DNA from: Rosettibacter firmus
GTDB lineage: Bacteria; Bacteroidota; Ignavibacteria; Ignavibacteriales; Melioribacteraceae
NCBI RefSeq assembly: GCF_036860695.1
Contig: NZ_JAYKGJ010000002.1
Span: forward strand, 254,001-318,000
Direction of reading: 5' to 3'
DNA: 64,000 bases
Below are positions 1 to 9,411 of the stretch, piece after piece; positions within the stretch are counted from its first letter, which is position 1; the number at the start of each line of letters is the position of its first letter. The translations under genes and the position numbers were made by a program. The notes under the pieces are model-generated. The model made no database searches. It was not told where the DNA came from and was given only the letters and a program-made list of their open reading frames with translations.

Positions 1-2
1 AT

Positions 3-536
3 GCTGCGGGTATTGTTGAAAATGGAAAAGATGTAGTTCAATATTTAAATCCTGTATTCTGGAATACATCCTGGTTTAAGATGAGACCACCACATACATT
101 AGGAATTTTATGTAATCCAGAACATCCAATTTTTAATTATTTCCCTACAGAATTTCATAGCAATTTACAATGGTGGGAAATATTGAATCGACAGCAGGTT
201 ATGAATCTTGAACTCTTCCCGCCCGAATTTAAACCACTTATCCAGCCAATTGATACATGGTTTCTAAATCGCCGTCTTGCAGTTTTATTCGAAGCAAAAG
301 TATTGAATGGTAAAATTATAGTTTGTAGTTCAGATCTTCAAAATAATGAAGAAAGACCTGTAGCAAAACAATTATTATATAGTATCACGCAATATATGTT
401 ATCAGATAAATTCAATCCTGAATATAAAGTTGATTATTCTATTATCGAAGAACTCTTTGAAAAGAAAGAAAGACCACCTGCAATAAATTTTTATACAAAA
501 CAAAGTACAGATGATTTAAAACCAAATATTAAATAA
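3..536 (+). CDS. C-terminal part of a large GH2-like glycoside hydrolase (5' end outside window)
   Basis: The frame is open from base 3, before the first in-frame ATG at 81, so this is the last 177 codons of a gene that begins before the window. The visible protein has the segments WMRPPHT-like (KMRPPHTLG), NLQWWE, LNRQQVMNLE and QPIDTWFLNRRLAVLFEAKV. These resemble the C-terminal jelly-roll region of large sugar-binding GH2-type proteins (beta-galactosidase-like) of Bacteroidetes and relatives. This region carries no catalytic residues, so substrate is unknown. Its position immediately before a rhamnogalacturonan locus suggests a role in trimming pectin side chains. That role is inferred from context only. 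No terminator is visible before the next gene. Confidence 0.7.
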   Translation, partial: AAGIVENGKDVVQYLNPVFWNTSWFKMRPPHTLGILCNPEHPIFNYFPTEFHSNLQWWEILNRQQVMNLELFPPEFKPLIQPIDTWFLNRRLAVLFEAKVLNGKIIVCSSDLQNNEERPVAKQLLYSITQYMLSDKFNPEYKVDYSIIEELFEKKERPPAINFYTKQSTDDLKPNIK

Positions 537-734
537 AAAAGTGAATAACAAATTTTAATATCTCAAAAAGAATAGTAGCTTAAATTTATCTGCAACTATA
601 AAGTATTTTTCATTTCCAGAAAGACAAAAAATTATTTATCATCTTTTTCCCTTAGGGCAATTAAATCTAAGAATCTAATCCTGACAATTTTTAATTCATT
701 TCTAATTTTTATTCAATAAAAAATGGAGGGGAGT

Positions 735-2840
735 ATGAAATCAAGATTTCACTTTTTCATTTTAATTTTAGTATTATCTTTTTACAATTTATTAGCCCAA
801 TATCCGCAAAAGTATGATTCACTAAAATTAGTAGTAATCCCAGCAGAAAAATATCATGCATATCGTCCTGGATTAGAATCAAAAACTGGCGATACTTTTA
901 CAATGGAAGATTCTATTGCAGGCTTTATTGGGAAAGGCTATATGAGAGCCAATATGGCAAAAGGAGATGGTAGTATAACAAATGCAGAGACCATTAATAT
1001 TAAACTTTCTTATAATGTAGAGTTTGTTGATACAGGAGTTTATTATATATGGGCATTTGTATATTTCCCGAATGATAAAAGTGATTCATACTTCTTTGGT
1101 ACCGATGGAAAAGTAGTTGGACAGGTTGCTGGACAACCACGTGGTGTATGGTCATGGCATAAAGGAGATAAAACCATTCATATTGATTCAACAGGTGTTC
1201 ATTCTCTTGATTTCTTTGGTCGTGAACCTAATGCACTTTTAGATCACATTATTATTACTGCAAGTGCTACTTTTGATCCAAATGTAAATAAAGAATGGGA
1301 AAGCTGGGGATTACCAAGTTTCACACAAAAATCTGATACACTTGGTTTAGTAATAATGCCAGCAGAAAAATATGATTTCTATCGTCCAGGTCTGGGTATT
1401 AAGACTGGTGATACTTTTACAATGGAAGATTCAGTTGCAGGCTTTATTGGACAGGGTTATATGAAAGCAAGAATGGCAAAAGGTGATGGGAATATTACAA
1501 ATGCAGAAACAGTAAATATTAAGCTATCATATATTGTAGATTTTGTTAAAACAGGAACTCACTATTTGTGGGCAAATGTATTTTTCCCTGATGGAAACAG
1601 CGATTCATATTTCTTTGGAATTGATGGTAAAGTTGTAGGACAGGTTTCAGGACAACCACGTGGTGTATGGTCATGGCATAAAGGAACTGCAACCTTTGAA
1701 ATTGATACACCTGGTGTCCATTCAATTGATTTCTTTGGACGTGAGCCAAATGCACTTTTAGACCATATCATTATTACACCGAATCCTAATTTCGATCCTA
1801 ATGTAAATAAAGAATGGAAACCTAAAGTTATAGCATTTGTTAGCTTACCTGGTAAAGTTGATCCTGCTACAGGTGAACATTTAGACAAACCATTTATTGA
1901 TGATTTAATAGCTGAAGGTTATGAAGTTTATACTTTATATCATACTTCACTTGAAACGGCACAGCAGAGTTTTATTGATAGTTTGAATTCAGCAGATCTG
2001 GTAATAATTGGACGTTCAGGTTTTAGTGGCGATTTTGGTGGTACACATAAAGTAGCATGGAACAATATTAGATCTCCTTTATTGCTACTTCAACTATGGG
2101 CAGCTCGTAACAATAGATTAAACTGGTTACCTACAGGTACAACAACTTCTTATGATACAGGTGGTGAAATTATAAAAGCAAAAATTGAATTACCTGATGA
2201 TCCAGTTTTCACAGGCGTTAACATTGGTGTTGATAGTACAATTAATTGGTGTACTACTCCTTATGATTTTATGGGAACAACTGATGGTGGTAATGGTGTT
2301 GTGCTGGCACGCGAAGTTAATAGTTTGAATGTTTTATTTGTAAGATGGGAGCCCTGGAAAGAATTTTATAATGGTTCTATTGATCGACCAGCAGGTTATC
2401 GTACTTTAATAGGAAATGGGAATGATCATGCTAATGCAACACTGGGAAGTCCAGTAAACTATTATAATTTCACTCAGGAGTCTAAACGTATTTATCTGAA
2501 CGAAGTTGCTCGTATGGTTCAATTAGGTAAAGTTGAAGAACCAGTTTCTGTGTCAGATGCTAAAAATAATATTCCGTCTAAATATGTTTTATTGCAAAAT
2601 TATCCTAATCCTTTCAATCCCACTACAACTATTGAATTTGGATTACCTGAGAAAAGCAATGTAAAAATTTCTGTTTATGATATTCTTGGGAGATTGGTTA
2701 CTACACTATTAGATAAAAACCTGAATGCTGGTTATCATAAAGTAACATTCAATGCTTCGAATCTTACTTCTGGTGTTTATTTCTATAAAATTGAAGCTGG
2801 TAATTTTGTAAAAGTTAAAAAGCTAATGTTAATCAAATGA
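735..2840 (+). CDS. Secreted T9SS protein with duplicated putative carbohydrate-binding modules
   Basis: I chose the ATG at 735, preceded by GGAGGGG, over the in-frame ATG at 723 that overlaps this ribosome site. Residues 1-21 form a signal peptide ending LLAQ. Two homologous modules follow (about residues 28-188 and 201-361), each opening PAEKY-x(3)-YRPG and closing FDPNVNKEW. Their layout (PAEKY, GYM, DSYFFG-DGKV, GVHSLDFFGREPNALLDHI) recalls CBM6/CBM35-type beta-sandwich sugar binders, which I infer rather than know. A central domain (about 365-610) starts VIAFVSLPGKVD and contains ADLVIIGRSGFSG, resembling a Rossmann-like or ThuA-like fold. The last 80 or so residues are a type IX secretion sorting domain (NYPNPFNPTT, ISVYDILGR, SGVYFYKIEAG). 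It probably acts at the cell surface on pectin-derived polymers. The enzymatic function, if any, is unknown. Confidence 0.8.
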   Translation: MKSRFHFFILILVLSFYNLLAQYPQKYDSLKLVVIPAEKYHAYRPGLESKTGDTFTMEDSIAGFIGKGYMRANMAKGDGSITNAETINIKLSYNVEFVDTGVYYIWAFVYFPNDKSDSYFFGTDGKVVGQVAGQPRGVWSWHKGDKTIHIDSTGVHSLDFFGREPNALLDHIIITASATFDPNVNKEWESWGLPSFTQKSDTLGLVIMPAEKYDFYRPGLGIKTGDTFTMEDSVAGFIGQGYMKARMAKGDGNITNAETVNIKLSYIVDFVKTGTHYLWANVFFPDGNSDSYFFGIDGKVVGQVSGQPRGVWSWHKGTATFEIDTPGVHSIDFFGREPNALLDHIIITPNPNFDPNVNKEWKPKVIAFVSLPGKVDPATGEHLDKPFIDDLIAEGYEVYTLYHTSLETAQQSFIDSLNSADLVIIGRSGFSGDFGGTHKVAWNNIRSPLLLLQLWAARNNRLNWLPTGTTTSYDTGGEIIKAKIELPDDPVFTGVNIGVDSTINWCTTPYDFMGTTDGGNGVVLAREVNSLNVLFVRWEPWKEFYNGSIDRPAGYRTLIGNGNDHANATLGSPVNYYNFTQESKRIYLNEVARMVQLGKVEEPVSVSDAKNNIPSKYVLLQNYPNPFNPTTTIEFGLPEKSNVKISVYDILGRLVTTLLDKNLNAGYHKVTFNASNLTSGVYFYKIEAGNFVKVKKLMLIK
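816..1817 (+). repeat. Tandem intragenic duplication, two copies 519 bases apart
   Basis: Bases 816-1298 and 1335-1817 encode the two modules of the secreted protein and align without length change at a period of 519 bases (173 codons). The closest stretch is 36 identical bases (1131-1166 and 1650-1685) coding for GQPRGVWSWHKG. The rest has diverged mostly at third positions and a few surface residues. This is an internal gene duplication kept under protein-level selection rather than a mobile element. Confidence 0.9.
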
Positions 2841-2924
2841 TTATCATTATAGATAAAATGCTGTAAGTAATTAAGTAATACTGAATATTAATTTCACAGA
2901 AACTTTTCAGAGAGATAAAAGATT

Positions 2925-5900
2925 ATGAAACGATCTGTGCTTAATCTTGTAAATCAAATCTGGTATACTTTGATTTCAATTTTTAGTTTGAATATAATTT
3001 TATTTTGTAATACTGTATCTGCACAGGATCTCAAACCGATTAAATTATCCTGGCTGGGAGGTACGCCCCCATCATTACCTTCTGGAATTAGCTGGGGTGT
3101 ACCTCTCCCAGAAGGAAAGATTAAAACAATTAATCAGTTTCAACTAAAAAATTCCAGAGGAGAAATTCTTCCTTTACAATCATGGCCATTAGCATATTGG
3201 CCAGATGGCTCTATAAAATGGATTGGACTGAGTACAGTTGTTGATGGTAATTCTGATAAAGAATTTGAATTAAGTATTATAAAAAAGTCGAACAATATTT
3301 CTTTAAATAAAAAGATTGAGATAAAAGAAACTGATAAAAATATTCTTATTAATACTGGAATTCTGGAATGTAGTATTCCAAAAAATGGTTATAATCTTTT
3401 TGATTTTATTAAAATCGATGGTAACATAATTTCATCGGGTGGAAGTTTAGTGTGCATTTTGCAGAATGGAGACGATTCAGAAATTGGTACGCAACCTTCA
3501 AAAGAAAAATTTATTGGAGAAATTGAAAAAGTAACAGTTGAACAAAATGGGCCAGTAAGATCAGTAATCAAAATTGAAGGCAAACATGTATCAGAATCTG
3601 GAAATAGACGCTGGTTATCTTTTATTGTTCGACTCTATTTTTATGCAGGATTACAAACGATCAGGATTATTCATACATTTATTTATGATGGTAATCAACA
3701 ATATGATTTTATTCGTGGTTTGGGATTAGTTTTTAATGTCCCACTAAATGAACAATTATATAATCGTCATATTCGTTTTTCTGGAGACGATGGAAGGCTA
3801 TGGGCTGAACCATGTCAACCTTTAACAGGTCGATTTCCACTTGATAGAAATGATAGTATTTATTCAATTCAGTTAACTGGAGAACGCATTGCCGAAATCA
3901 AAACTTTTTCTGAAAGACAACAATTTTTAATTAATAACTGGGCAAGCTGGAACGATTTTAAATTAATTCAACTGAATGCAGATGGATTCAGAATATTAAA
4001 AAGAACAAATGATAAAAGTGCATGGATTGATGCTGGTTACGGTAAACGATCAACAGGTTTGGCTTTTGTTGGAGATGTATCTGGTGGATTGGCTATTTGT
4101 CTTCGTGATTTCTGGCAGTCTTTCCCTTCAGCTTTAGAAATTTCGAATATTAAAAAAGATACTGCACAATTGAAAGTATGGCTCTGGTCTCCCGATGCTG
4201 AAAAAATGGATATGAGACATTATGATACTCTTGCATGGGGACATAATTTAATTGCAAGTTACGAAGATGTTCAACCTGGATTCAGTACAGCAACTGGTGT
4301 TGCACGCACTTCTGAATTATTACTATACGCATCTTTGAATGTTCCTTCTTATGAAATATTGAATAAAATTGCTTTAAAAGGAAATAATCCACCTTTACTT
4401 ACTGTTTCTCCAGAATATATGCATAATATTCCAGTATTCGGCATATGGAGTTTACCTGATCGTAGTTCAAAAATAAAAAGCTGGTTAGAAGATCAACTCG
4501 AAAAAGCTTTTGAATATTATAAACTGGAAGTAGAACAACGTCACTGGTATGGCTTCTGGAATTATGGCGATATACAACATAGCTATGATGCTAAGAGACA
4601 CACATGGAAATATGATATAGGTGGCTATGCGTGGGATAATACTGAACTTATGCCTAATATGTGGTTATGGTATAGTTATTTACGAACAGGTCGACAGGAT
4701 ATATTTAGAATGGCAGAAGCTATGACACGTCATAATAGTGAAGTAGATGTTTATCATCTTGGTGATTTTAAAGGTCTCGGTTCACGACACAATGTGATTC
4801 ATTGGGGATGCGGTGCAAAAGAAGTTCGTATTTCTCAAGCAGCTCTTAAACGTTTCTACTATTACTTAACTACAGATGAACGAACAGGAGATTTAATGCA
4901 CGAAGTTGTTGAAGCTGCAAACGAAGCTATAGGTAAGTATGATCCATTACGTATGATACTTGAAAAAAGTAAATATCCAACTCATGCACGAGTTGGACCA
5001 GATTGGCTTGCACTTGTTGGGAACTGGATGACTGAATGGGAGCGAACAAATGATACTCGTTATCGTGATAGAATTTTAATTGGTGTGAATAGTTTGTATG
5101 AAATGCCTTATGGATTTTTTTCTGGTAAAGATGCTGCATTCGGTTATGATCCCAAGACTTACAAATTATATCGCTTGAATGATAATTCAATTGGTTCAGC
5201 TCATCTTTCAGTGTTAATGGGAGGTCCCGAAGTTGCTTTTGAATTAACTCATTTACTAAAAAATGAAAAGTGGAATAAACTATGGCTTCAATTCTGTAAA
5301 TTATATGCAGCACCAAAAGAAGAAATTCAAAAAGAATTTGGTGTTGAAGCTGAATTGGGTAAACCAGGTTCATGGTATGCAAGATTACCTGCCTATTATG
5401 CAAAAGTTACAGGAGATAAATCTTATGCTGAAAGAGCATGGAAAGAATTTTTTAACTCTGGATCACGATTCCAAACAAATTTTGAAATGGAAAAATTTGA
5501 TGAGATTCAAACCTTACAACCACTTTATGAAATTAAATGGATATCCACCAATAATACTGCACAATGGTGTTTAAATGCAATTGAATTACTTGATATGATT
5601 GGTGATGATATTCCTGAAAATATTCCTTTACCTGATGATAAAATTCAAACTAAGAATTCTGTTAATCAATATGAAAAAAGTGAATTACTTTACGAAGATA
5701 ATTTTGATAAAGATTTGAGTAATTGGATTATAGAAACTAAAAGTTCTCCACACTCTAAAGTTGAAATAAAAAATGGTGAACTGGTTATTGATGTTGAACA
5801 TGGAACGACTGTCTGGTTCAATAAAAAATTATCTGGTAATATCTTGATTGAATATACTCGAAAAGTTATTGTAAATAATGGTTACAACGATCGATTGTCT

Positions 5901-6287
5901 GACCTTAATCAATTCTGGATGGCTACTGATCCACGTAATGAAAATTTATTTACACGAAAAGGAAGTTTTTCTGAGTATGATTCTCTTAGACTTTATTATG
6001 CTGGTATAGGTGGAAATAATAATACTACCACACGTTTTAGAAAATATCAGGGAAATGGTGAACGCACTTTGTTAATCGATTTTCAGGATAAAGAACATCT
6101 ATTACAACCTAACAAAACATATTTCATTCAAATAGTTGTTTATAACAATACAACAAAATTATTTGTTGATGGCAAAGAATATTTTACTTTTACAGACAGC
6201 GATCCACTAACCGAAGGTTATTTTGGTTTTAGAACTGTGAAATCACATCAAGTGATTGACAATTTTAAGGTATATCGACTTAAGTAA
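2925..6287 (+). CDS. PL26-type exo-rhamnogalacturonan lyase with C-terminal DUF6250 domain
   Basis: This 1120-residue protein has a signal peptide (about 1-34, ending VSAQ). The N-terminal part (LSWLGGTPP, ISWGVPLPEG, WPLAYWPDGSIKWIGLS) matches the start of the PcRGLX/PL26 exo-rhamnogalacturonan lyase family. The middle (about 300-900) is rich in aromatic helices typical of its alpha/alpha catalytic region. From about residue 921 (LYEDNFDKDLSNW) to the end it resembles DUF6250, a lectin-like beta-sandwich often fused to pectinases. PL26 enzymes remove unsaturated Rha-GalA disaccharides from rhamnogalacturonan I by beta-elimination. Products would feed the GH105 enzyme and rhamnose pathway downstream. 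The start is preceded by GAGAG. The family call rests on recognised motifs, not a search. Confidence 0.8.
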   Translation: MKRSVLNLVNQIWYTLISIFSLNIILFCNTVSAQDLKPIKLSWLGGTPPSLPSGISWGVPLPEGKIKTINQFQLKNSRGEILPLQSWPLAYWPDGSIKWIGLSTVVDGNSDKEFELSIIKKSNNISLNKKIEIKETDKNILINTGILECSIPKNGYNLFDFIKIDGNIISSGGSLVCILQNGDDSEIGTQPSKEKFIGEIEKVTVEQNGPVRSVIKIEGKHVSESGNRRWLSFIVRLYFYAGLQTIRIIHTFIYDGNQQYDFIRGLGLVFNVPLNEQLYNRHIRFSGDDGRLWAEPCQPLTGRFPLDRNDSIYSIQLTGERIAEIKTFSERQQFLINNWASWNDFKLIQLNADGFRILKRTNDKSAWIDAGYGKRSTGLAFVGDVSGGLAICLRDFWQSFPSALEISNIKKDTAQLKVWLWSPDAEKMDMRHYDTLAWGHNLIASYEDVQPGFSTATGVARTSELLLYASLNVPSYEILNKIALKGNNPPLLTVSPEYMHNIPVFGIWSLPDRSSKIKSWLEDQLEKAFEYYKLEVEQRHWYGFWNYGDIQHSYDAKRHTWKYDIGGYAWDNTELMPNMWLWYSYLRTGRQDIFRMAEAMTRHNSEVDVYHLGDFKGLGSRHNVIHWGCGAKEVRISQAALKRFYYYLTTDERTGDLMHEVVEAANEAIGKYDPLRMILEKSKYPTHARVGPDWLALVGNWMTEWERTNDTRYRDRILIGVNSLYEMPYGFFSGKDAAFGYDPKTYKLYRLNDNSIGSAHLSVLMGGPEVAFELTHLLKNEKWNKLWLQFCKLYAAPKEEIQKEFGVEAELGKPGSWYARLPAYYAKVTGDKSYAERAWKEFFNSGSRFQTNFEMEKFDEIQTLQPLYEIKWISTNNTAQWCLNAIELLDMIGDDIPENIPLPDDKIQTKNSVNQYEKSELLYEDNFDKDLSNWIIETKSSPHSKVEIKNGELVIDVEHGTTVWFNKKLSGNILIEYTRKVIVNNGYNDRLSDLNQFWMATDPRNENLFTRKGSFSEYDSLRLYYAGIGGNNNTTTRFRKYQGNGERTLLIDFQDKEHLLQPNKTYFIQIVVYNNTTKLFVDGKEYFTFTDSDPLTEGYFGFRTVKSHQVIDNFKVYRLK

Positions 6288-6394
6288 ATATTTGATGATA
6301 ATTCCTGATTAGTTTAATTCAAGGAAATTTGCTTGCTAACATAATTTCTTTTAGCTCGTAATTATAAATTAAAAAATTATGCGAGTATTTATTC

Positions 6395-7741
6395 ATGAGA
6401 ACTAAGCACACTTTGTTAATTGTTGAAATAATTTTATTATTATTTTATTCAACAATAATTGCTCAAATTGGTAGAAGGTTTCCATCAGAAAAAAAAGTTA
6501 TAACCGATCCAGTTACTGGTTCTAAATTAATATTCTTAACAAGCACACAGGCAGGGGATTCAAAAATATATCCAACTCATACTCAATGGACTTCAGATGG
6601 CAACTGGATAGTTTTTAGATCTAATCGGGTTCGGCATGAATTAATGGCAGTAAATGAGAACTCAGGTGAAATTGTTCAGGTTACTGAAGGAGGCTATACG
6701 GGAACTCCACTTGTTTCCAGAAAATCTATGAAACTATATTATATGCGAGATTCAAAAGAAAATCCAGGTTCTCGAGAAATTGTTGAGACTAATTTAGAGA
6801 AGCTTTTTAATGATATAAAAACAAATAATTTAAAAGGTGCATCAGAATATCAACACGTTTGCGGAGTTATACCATCGGAATTTGAAGCCTATGGTGATTT
6901 AGCTTTAGATGCAAACGAAGAATGGATATGGTTTCGAGTTGGTCGTAATTATGCAATGAAGTATTTACCAGAAGGAACTAAAATAGAAGGAAACTTTGGT
7001 CCTCGAAATATGGGTGCTGGTCCGTCTGGAATTGCAGGATTTAATGTCAATACTGGAGAGATTAAATATGTTATTTCTGTTCCTTTTCAGATAGGTCACA
7101 TACAAAGTAATCCATGGGTTGCTGGACAAATAATTTTTTGCTGGGAAACTGGAGGTAAATCACCGCAACGAACCTGGATAGTAAATTCAGATGGAACTGG
7201 ATTGAGACCACTCTATCCTGAAGCACCTTATGAATGGGTTACTCACGAAGTTGTTATTACTCCAGATGAAGTTGCTTTCGCTATTATGGGTCATAGAAAA
7301 ATTCCTGGTAATTATAATGATACAACAATCATAAATGATGTGTCTAACTTAGGACAGGAAAAAGAATGGGGAAATACAGGAACAAGAGAAAAACCAACAG
7401 GACTTGCTGTAGTAAATATTAAAACAAAAGAAATGTTTATAGCAGGTCAAATAACATACGGTAGTGGTTTCTGGCATGTTGCTGGTTCTTCCGATGGACG
7501 ATTTTTAGCAGGCGATAATTTTGAAAGAGAAATTTATTTAATAGACAGACAAACTCATGAAATGATTTTACTTTCTGCTGGTCATAAAACTACTGCAAGA
7601 GATCATCCCCATCCTTCTTTTAGTCCAGATGGCACTAAAATTTTAATCCAATCTGCAATGCTTTCTGAAGATGGAAGATCAATGAATCTTTGCATTATCC
7701 CTGTTCCTGATGAATGTTTAAAACGGAATTACAAAAAATAA
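6395..7741 (+). CDS. Oligogalacturonate lyase, PL22 family
   Basis: This is a 448-residue beta-propeller protein with an N-terminal signal peptide (about 1-24, ending TIIAQ). It shows the family opening KKVITDPVTGSKLIFLTS, repeated propeller blades of the TQWTSDGNWIVFRSNR and SFSPDGTKILIQSAML kind, and an HPHPSFSPDG segment near residue 405. In PL22 the His-Pro-His histidines bind the catalytic Mn2+. The enzyme cleaves short oligogalacturonides from the end by beta-elimination to give 4-deoxy-uronate products. Characterised PL22 enzymes are mostly cytoplasmic, so the signal peptide, if real, implies a periplasmic version. The ribosome site is weak, so translation may depend on upstream context. 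It lies between the PL26 and GH105 genes, consistent with one degradation pathway. Confidence 0.85.
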   Translation: MRTKHTLLIVEIILLLFYSTIIAQIGRRFPSEKKVITDPVTGSKLIFLTSTQAGDSKIYPTHTQWTSDGNWIVFRSNRVRHELMAVNENSGEIVQVTEGGYTGTPLVSRKSMKLYYMRDSKENPGSREIVETNLEKLFNDIKTNNLKGASEYQHVCGVIPSEFEAYGDLALDANEEWIWFRVGRNYAMKYLPEGTKIEGNFGPRNMGAGPSGIAGFNVNTGEIKYVISVPFQIGHIQSNPWVAGQIIFCWETGGKSPQRTWIVNSDGTGLRPLYPEAPYEWVTHEVVITPDEVAFAIMGHRKIPGNYNDTTIINDVSNLGQEKEWGNTGTREKPTGLAVVNIKTKEMFIAGQITYGSGFWHVAGSSDGRFLAGDNFEREIYLIDRQTHEMILLSAGHKTTARDHPHPSFSPDGTKILIQSAMLSEDGRSMNLCIIPVPDECLKRNYKK

Positions 7742-7770
7742 ATTATAAAATAGAATAAGGAGGATTAACC

Positions 7771-9015
7771 GTGAAACAAATTGTTTTTCTCATAATTATT
7801 TTCTTTTTGAACTTAATTTCTTTTGCACAAAATGATATTGATGAAATTGTAGTAAGAAGAGTAGCTGATTATATTCTTGAACATGGAGAGTTAGGTTTCA
7901 AAGATATTAATACTGGAAAAATCTATAAATCAACTAAAGAAGTACCAGATGGGGCACAGCTTAGATTCTTAAATCCATTTGGTGAGTGGCATTATACAAA
8001 TGGTGTTTTGAATATGGCATTAATAAACTTATCTAATCTTATGGGTGATAAGAAATATGCAGACTATGCAGCATCGCACATAGCTTTTGGAATGGATAAT
8101 TATAAATATTTTCAAGCTCGTTATAATAAAGAAAAAGATGGACCACATTACATGTTCCCATTTGGTCAACTCTGGACTATGCGTGAACTGGATGACTGTG
8201 GTGCTATGGGAGCCAGCATGATGGATGTTTACGAATTTGTTAAACGTAAAGATTATAAAGAATATATTGAAAATGCTGCTAAACATATTACAGAAAGACA
8301 GGAACGTTTGGATGATGGAACATTGGTTCGAACATTCCCCTACAAAATGACTTTATGGGCAGATGATTTATATATGAGTGTTCCATTTCTTGCAAGAATG
8401 GGAAAATTTTCAGGTGATAAAAAATATTGGGACGATGCAATTCTCCAAATCAAAAATTTTTCAAAATATCTATGGGATGAAAATAAAGAACTATACTGGC
8501 ATTGTTATTATTCCGATTTGAAACGTAATGGTGTTGCACATTGGGGTAGATGTAATGGTTGGGTGATGATGGCTAAAGTGCATCTTTTAAACTTCTTACC
8601 AGAAAATTATCCAGGTAGAGAAGAAGTAATTAAAGATCTCGAAAGACAAATTTTAGGTATTGCAAAATATCAAAGCAAAGAAGGATTATGGCATCAGTTG
8701 CTTGATAAAGAAGATTCTTACTTAGAGTCTTCTTGCACAGCAATGTTTGTTTATTCAATTGCAAGAGCTGTAAATCAAGGATGGATAGATAAACGCTATG
8801 CTTCAATTGCAATTAAAGGATGGGAAGGATTAAAAGCACATAAAATACAACTCGATGGCCAGGTTAAAGATATTTGTGTTGGAACAGGAATCGAAGACAA
8901 TTTAGTTTTTTACTATGAACGCCCTGCACGTTTGAATGAAAAACATGGTTTAGGAGCAGTAATTGATGCAGGAATCGAAATAATTAAATTAAAGAAAACT
9001 TTGAATCAAAAATAG
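7771..9015 (+). CDS. GH105 unsaturated rhamnogalacturonyl hydrolase (YteR/YesR-like)
   Basis: The start is a GTG with a strong AAGGAGG upstream. A signal peptide covers about residues 1-20 (FLNLISFAQ). The rest is an (alpha/alpha)6 barrel with family segments WHYTNGVLNMAL (about 73), WADDLYMSVPFLARMG (about 196, containing the catalytic-type Asp), HWGRCNGWVMMAKV (about 256) and SCTAMFVYSIARAV (about 320). At 414 residues it is slightly longer than cytoplasmic YteR because of the leader. Family members hydrolyse the unsaturated galacturonyl residue that pectin lyases leave on rhamnose or galacturonate oligomers, freeing rhamnose. The next three genes take up and isomerise rhamnose, which supports rhamnogalacturonan rather than heparin-type substrates. 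Confidence 0.88.
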   Translation: MKQIVFLIIIFFLNLISFAQNDIDEIVVRRVADYILEHGELGFKDINTGKIYKSTKEVPDGAQLRFLNPFGEWHYTNGVLNMALINLSNLMGDKKYADYAASHIAFGMDNYKYFQARYNKEKDGPHYMFPFGQLWTMRELDDCGAMGASMMDVYEFVKRKDYKEYIENAAKHITERQERLDDGTLVRTFPYKMTLWADDLYMSVPFLARMGKFSGDKKYWDDAILQIKNFSKYLWDENKELYWHCYYSDLKRNGVAHWGRCNGWVMMAKVHLLNFLPENYPGREEVIKDLERQILGIAKYQSKEGLWHQLLDKEDSYLESSCTAMFVYSIARAVNQGWIDKRYASIAIKGWEGLKAHKIQLDGQVKDICVGTGIEDNLVFYYERPARLNEKHGLGAVIDAGIEIIKLKKTLNQK

Positions 9016-9078
9016 TTGATACTTTCTAATATGATAAGAGTTATTAAAATTTATTAATAAACTTGTATGGAGTTGTAT

Positions 9079-9393
9079 ATGAAAAAAATTGCATTTAAGA
9101 TGAAATTAAAACCTGGTTATAAAGAAGAATATAAACGTAGACACGACCAGATATGGCCAGAATTAAAAGAATTGCTAAAAAATAGTGGAATTAGTGATTA
9201 CTCAATCTTTTTAGATGAAGAAACAAATACACTTTTTGCTGTTCAAAAAGTAGAAGGGGATTCGTCTTCTCAGGATTTAGGTCTTAATCCTGTAGTACAA
9301 AAATGGTGGAAGTACATGGCAGATATTATGGAGACAAATCCCGATTTCTCCCCGATAACAATACCATTAGAAATGGTATTTCACATGGATTAA
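9079..9393 (+). CDS. rhaM: L-rhamnose mutarotase
   Basis: I place the start at 9079, giving 104 residues, the same length as E. coli RhaM. GGAG at 9069-9072 is well spaced for it, whereas the ATG at 9067 overlaps this site. The protein shows the RhaM pattern: MKLKPGYKEEYKRRHDQIWPEL, a ferredoxin-like dimer fold, and WWKYMADIMETNPD near the C-terminus. It interconverts alpha and beta anomers of L-rhamnose so that the isomerase receives its preferred form. It stands 19 bases before rhaT and shortly before rhaA, in what looks like a single rhamnose-uptake operon. Confidence 0.9.
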   Translation: MKKIAFKMKLKPGYKEEYKRRHDQIWPELKELLKNSGISDYSIFLDEETNTLFAVQKVEGDSSSQDLGLNPVVQKWWKYMADIMETNPDFSPITIPLEMVFHMD

Positions 9394-9411
9394 TAAATAA
9401 AAGGTGAATTT

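Noticed and set aside
4927-5403. Long open frame on the - strand inside the PL26 gene
   Set aside because: The + strand frame is a clear enzyme, and the antisense protein is low-complexity His/Leu/Gln-rich with no ribosome site or family motif.
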